Assembly (NCBI GenBank): GCA_020846005.1
Contig: JADLEQ010000107.1
Coordinates: 82,832-146,831, forward strand
Reading direction: 5' to 3'
Origin: Polyangiaceae bacterium
GTDB lineage: Bacteria; Myxococcota_A; Polyangia; Polyangiales; Polyangiaceae
Length of the DNA stretch: 64,000 nucleotides
Position 1 is the stretch's first letter. Every line of letters begins with the position of its first letter. A program made the translations under genes and the position numbers. The notes beneath the pieces are model-generated. The model did not search any database, was not told the origin of the DNA, and saw only the letters and a program-made list of their open reading frames with translations. Below are positions 61,175 through 64,000 of the stretch, in pieces.

Positions 61175-61190
61175 TGGCACGGCGTGTGCT
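61175..61190 (+). promoter_or_regulatory. Candidate sigma-54 (-24/-12) promoter of hsp20
   Basis: TGGCACGGCGTGTGCT matches the consensus TGGCACG-N4-TTGCW at every fixed position but one, with GG (61176-61177) and GC (61188-61189) separated by the required 10 bp. The predicted transcript starts near 61201, about 90 nt before the hsp20 ATG. Confidence 0.65.
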
Positions 61191-61290
61191 CCTCGGGGAG
61201 GCACCTGGCCCGACGGTCCTCGGGCGTCGAGGAAGGCAGCGAGCCGGCGGCTGCCCCGGGGGGCCGTTCGTGCCGGCAGAGGAGAACCAC

Positions 61291-61740
61291 ATGGCATTGG
61301 CGCACTGGGATCCGTTTCGAGAGCTGGAGGACATGAGCGAACGGCTGAACCGCGTGTTCGGGCGATCGCTCGCGAGGCGCGGCGAGGGGCGCGACCCGAT
61401 CGCCGCCTTCGACTGGGCGCCGACGGTCGACATCGCGGAGACCGCAGGCGAATTCCAGATCAAGGCCGAGCTCCCGGAGGTGAAGAAGGAGGACGTGAAG
61501 GTGTCCGTGGACGCGGGCGTCCTCCGTATCTCCGGCGAGCGCAAGCAGGAGAAGGAGGAGAAGGACAAGCGGTGGCACCGCGTCGAGCGGAGCTACGGCT
61601 CGTTCTTGCGATCCTTCGCGCTGCCGGACGGCGTGGACGAGGCGAGGGTCGCGGCGGAGTTCAAGGACGGGATCCTGCTCGTGCGGCTCCCCAAGGCCGA
61701 GAACCCGAAGCCGAAGTCGGTCGACATCAAGATCGGATGA
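61291..61740 (+). CDS. Small heat-shock protein, Hsp20/alpha-crystallin family
   Basis: Encodes 149 aa; GAGGAG lies 6 nt before the ATG. It opens with HWDPFRELEDMSERLNRVFG. The alpha-crystallin domain (about 42-140) has WAPTVDIAETAGEFQIKAELPEV, KKEDVKVSVDAGVLRISGER and the GILLVRLPKAE strand, with an IxI-like DIKIG end. It is an ATP-independent holdase chaperone. Its regulation appears to be through sigma-54, fitting a stress- or development-linked role. It ends 79 bp before the convergent hydrolase gene. Confidence 0.95.
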   Translation: MALAHWDPFRELEDMSERLNRVFGRSLARRGEGRDPIAAFDWAPTVDIAETAGEFQIKAELPEVKKEDVKVSVDAGVLRISGERKQEKEEKDKRWHRVERSYGSFLRSFALPDGVDEARVAAEFKDGILLVRLPKAENPKPKSVDIKIG

Positions 61741-61785
61741 GCGCGGACGCCGCGCGACGAGCGCGGCGGACGACCTCACCCGCCC

Positions 61786-61811
61786 CGGGCGGTCGCGTCC
61801 GCGACCGCCCG
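61786..61811. terminator. Bidirectional terminator hairpin
   Basis: A perfect 12-bp inverted repeat (CGGGCGGTCGCG and its complement) around a 2-nt centre lies between the convergent hsp20 and hydrolase stops. Confidence 0.65.
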
Positions 61812-61819
61812 CGGGGGGG

Positions 61820-64000
61820 TCACCAAGGCGCGGGCACGCGCCCGACCGGGTCCGCGAGGAACGCGGCCGTAAAATCGGCCGCCTGCGTCATCGCGCCCGG
61901 TACGTCGTAGAGGACGAAGTGGCCCTCTCCCGCGCCGGGATCCCACTGCACGAGCGCACCCGAGGCCGTCCCCATCGCCAGGTTGCCGGAGATCCCCGCG
62001 GGCGGCACGACGAGCGGCGGTGGCGCCACCGTGGTCGTGAGCTCGGGCGGGTGCAGGGCCGTCGCGATCACGGGCAGGCCGATGGCCACGGCCTGCACCT
62101 CGGTGCTCCTCGGCGGCGTCGAGCTGTCCCCGGAGCCGTCCGCGCGCACGCCCTCCGTCATGAGCAGGCTCTTCGCGACGAAGCCCGGCCGCGGCTCGCG
62201 CACCAGGCGCCCGAGGTAGGCGAGCGGATCGCCCGGGTCGGCGAGCGTCTGCACCGCGGAGACCCAGGGATGGAAGAGATCCACCTCCGCGATCTCCGCG
62301 CCCTGGAGCAGGAGCACGCCCTCCGCGACGACGGTGAGCAGATCGTACGGGTCCTTGCGGTCCATCAGCGTGATCGCCAGCATGGATCCGGAGCCGGAGA
62401 GCACCGCGCCGCGGGCCTGGTCATCGAGGGCGAGGAAGATCGGACCGTTCAACCCGCCCTGGGAGTGCCCGAAGAACCCGAGGCGGGTCGCGTCGAAGCG
62501 GAGCGCCGCCCCGGTGCGCGAGATCGCCGCTGGCACCTCCGTCGCCGAGGCGGTGAACAGGCGCGCCTGCTGCACCACGTCGAGCGCGGACTGCGGGAGA
62601 TTCGCGCGCGCCGCCGCCGGGTTCGCGAGGTTGAAGAGCAGGAGCTCCGGGGGCAGCCCCGAGCTCGTCCCGGGGCGCGCGCCGTGGAAGATCTGATCGA
62701 TGCCCATCATCGCGACGCAGCGCGCGGCGAGGGGCGCGGCCTCGCGGCTCAGGAACGATCGGTAGCTGCCTCCCGTGCCATGCGCGTAGAGGACGATGGG
62801 ATACCCTGAGGCGGGCATCGGGCAGCTCGCGGTGTTGGGCACCGAGAGCGCGAACCGGAGATCCATGGTGCCGACCACCTCGGGGGTGCCGTTCGAGTCG
62901 AACGCCAGCTCTCCGCCGCTGCCCCAGTCGAGGTACGGGGGCACGCCGCGCTGGTAGATCGGGGACGGTCCGTACACGCCCTCGTAGACGTCGTGGCTGC
63001 CGGTCACCCGCTCGGCGCGGGCCCACGAGCTCGGGTCGACGGTCGGCGGAGAGAAGGCACCGACGAGGTGGTCGCGACACGCCTCCGCCTCTCTCACGGG
63101 GTCGTCGGTGGTGAACACGGCGAGGTGCGCGAGATCGCCGCGCGACAACCCGGCCGCCTCGAGCTCCGTGAGGGCCGGCTCGAGCGCGGCCGCGACCGCG
63201 GCGAGCGGCCCCGCGGGGGGCGAGGCCGAGAGGACTGCGGCGAGTTCCGCCGACGGCGCGAACGACTCCCCGGTGCTCGCCCGCGCCCCGCGCGTCACGG
63301 CGAGCGCGTAGCGCGTCCGGTGCCGGAGCGGGTGTCCCGGTACGGGAAGGAACGCCAGCACGCGGCCCGGCCAGTAGACGCCGGGCTCGTTGCGGACGCG
63401 CAACGCTACGAGGCGGCGCGAGCCTCGCTCCGGCGACGCCGGGTCGACATCGACGAGCTGCACCGTCGACGCCGGGTCGAGCGCCGCGAGCGGATCGGCC
63501 GGGAGGCTCGCGGGATCGAGGTCGGTGTCGAAGCGCAGGTAGCCCGCCGCGTTGGGCGAGAAGCCGTGGGCGAGCTGCTCGAGCGCCGCGGCGTACACCT
63601 CGAGCCCCTCTCCCCCCCGAGGCCGCGGGAGGCCGGCCGCCATCAGACGCCCGTCCGGGAAGCGGCGCAGATCGCTCGGCCAGGGGTGGTCGAAGAACGT
63701 CCCCTGGGCGAGGGTGGTCCAGTCCGAGGGGACCACGAAGATCGAGCGCGGGCCGGAGGGCGCGGCGTCGGCGGCGTCCGGCGTGGCGTCGTGAGGCGCG
63801 TCGAGGAGAGCGTCCACGCCGGCGTCGACGAGCGTGTCGGTCGCTACGTCGAGCTGCGCGTCCGTCGCGTCGCCGCTCGCTGCGTCCGCCGGTGCGCCGT
63901 CCGTCGCGGCGTCGCTCACGTCGCTCGCGGCGTCCGTCGCGGCGTCGCTCACGTCGCTCGCGGCGTCCGTCGCGGCGTCGCTCACGTCGCTCGCGGCGTC
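61820..64000 (-). CDS. Secreted alpha/beta hydrolase, 5' end beyond the window
   Basis: About 727 codons are visible and the frame stays open to the right edge. The visible N-terminal part is a repeat-rich Asp/Ala/Ser/Thr linker that at the edge is the 11-residue repeat DAATDAASDVS. The catalytic domain includes GYPIVLYAHGTGGSYRSFL (oxyanion-loop region), FFGHSQGGLNGPIFL (the nucleophile elbow GHSQGG, Ser), and a late GEGHFVLYD as the probable catalytic His. An Asp could be in AEVDLFHPW. It resembles Myxococcota secreted lipase/esterase-like proteins. A signal peptide is expected outside the window. Confidence 0.85.
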   Translation of the reverse strand, partial: DAASDVSDAATDAASDVSDAATDAASDVSDAATDGAPADAASGDATDAQLDVATDTLVDAGVDALLDAPHDATPDAADAAPSGPRSIFVVPSDWTTLAQGTFFDHPWPSDLRRFPDGRLMAAGLPRPRGGEGLEVYAAALEQLAHGFSPNAAGYLRFDTDLDPASLPADPLAALDPASTVQLVDVDPASPERGSRRLVALRVRNEPGVYWPGRVLAFLPVPGHPLRHRTRYALAVTRGARASTGESFAPSAELAAVLSASPPAGPLAAVAAALEPALTELEAAGLSRGDLAHLAVFTTDDPVREAEACRDHLVGAFSPPTVDPSSWARAERVTGSHDVYEGVYGPSPIYQRGVPPYLDWGSGGELAFDSNGTPEVVGTMDLRFALSVPNTASCPMPASGYPIVLYAHGTGGSYRSFLSREAAPLAARCVAMMGIDQIFHGARPGTSSGLPPELLLFNLANPAAARANLPQSALDVVQQARLFTASATEVPAAISRTGAALRFDATRLGFFGHSQGGLNGPIFLALDDQARGAVLSGSGSMLAITLMDRKDPYDLLTVVAEGVLLLQGAEIAEVDLFHPWVSAVQTLADPGDPLAYLGRLVREPRPGFVAKSLLMTEGVRADGSGDSSTPPRSTEVQAVAIGLPVIATALHPPELTTTVAPPPLVVPPAGISGNLAMGTASGALVQWDPGAGEGHFVLYDVPGAMTQAADFTAAFLADPVGRVPAPW
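63899..64000 (-). repeat. 33-bp tandem coding repeat, at least three copies
   Basis: Three identical 33-bp units begin at 63899, 63932 and 63965 and continue past the edge. They encode DAATDAASDVS in the hydrolase linker. Identity of the copies suggests recent expansion. Confidence 0.85.

Larger units (their letters stand above)
60961..61290. other. 330-bp intergenic region between cysN and hsp20
   Basis: It separates divergent cysN (start 60960) and hsp20 (start 61291). It holds the 10-bp-phased repeats and a sigma-54-like promoter for hsp20 (see those entries), several GC palindromes near 61018-61032, and the promoter of cysN, which I could not place. No ORF in it looks real. Confidence 0.6.

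Noticed and set aside
60961..61290. CIRCE (HrcA) operator upstream of hsp20
   Set aside because: No TTAGCACTC-N9-GAGTGCTAA or close variant is present.
63899..64000. Possible CRISPR array at the right edge
   Set aside because: The 33-bp units are directly contiguous with no spacers and encode an in-frame linker.

Overview
The window is very GC-rich and gene-dense. It looks chromosomal, from a myxobacterium (Myxococcota, more likely Polyangiales than Myxococcales). The support is the codon bias, the many lipoproteins with Gly/Ser/Thr/Ala/Pro-rich linkers, a giant Kelch plus Cys-rich surface protein ending in a MYXO-CTERM-like tail (GCGC, membrane helix, Arg cluster), and Hsp20 behind a sigma-54-type promoter. 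I see no rRNA, tRNA, IS element, phage or CRISPR array.

Region 1 (40-20368) is a surface-polysaccharide locus. It holds an O-antigen ligase/polymerase-like protein, a Wzc-type chain-length tyrosine kinase, a membrane NDP-sugar 4,6-dehydratase, a sulfotransferase, three GT4-like glycosyltransferases, a WecA/MraY-type initiating transferase, two SDR epimerases, a Capsule_synth-type transferase, a neuA/neuB/neuC nonulosonate set, a UDP-sugar dehydrogenase and a Wzx-type flippase. Together they predict an exported, nonulosonate- and uronate-containing, probably sulfated polysaccharide. Strand changes are frequent and many junctions are 4-nt start/stop overlaps.

Region 2 (20437-31799) holds a 2681-residue surface protein (12 Kelch repeats, 12 Cys-rich anchor motifs, sorting tail), a downstream beta-propeller lipoprotein, and a divergent membrane-anchored protein.

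Region 3 (31836-39105) is signalling and envelope: a CheY-like regulator, a PAS/GAF histidine kinase whose 5' end carries a ten-base C run, a REC-HK-REC hybrid kinase, an ECF sigma/NrsF-like anti-sigma/thioredoxin operon, and an OmpA-like lipoprotein.

Region 4 (39326-57748) is the most striking part: a phosphate island in which the Pst transporter is co-transcribed with a TonB-ExbB-ExbD-ExbD energy module (tonB-exbB-exbD-exbD-pstS-pstC-pstA). Around it lie a divergent pstB, two PhoB paralogues, PhoR, two TonB-dependent receptors and three lipoproteins. Candidate Pho-box-like repeats sit in the intergenic regions. No phoU is present. I infer an integrated outer- plus inner-membrane phosphate acquisition system.

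Region 5 (57864-64000) holds a cysN-like gene whose C-terminal APS-kinase domain has lost its P-loop, coupled to two lipoprotein genes with no cysD beside it. It also holds an Hsp20 gene behind a near-consensus sigma-54 promoter and 10-bp-phased repeats, and a secreted alpha/beta hydrolase that runs off the right edge through 33-bp repeats.
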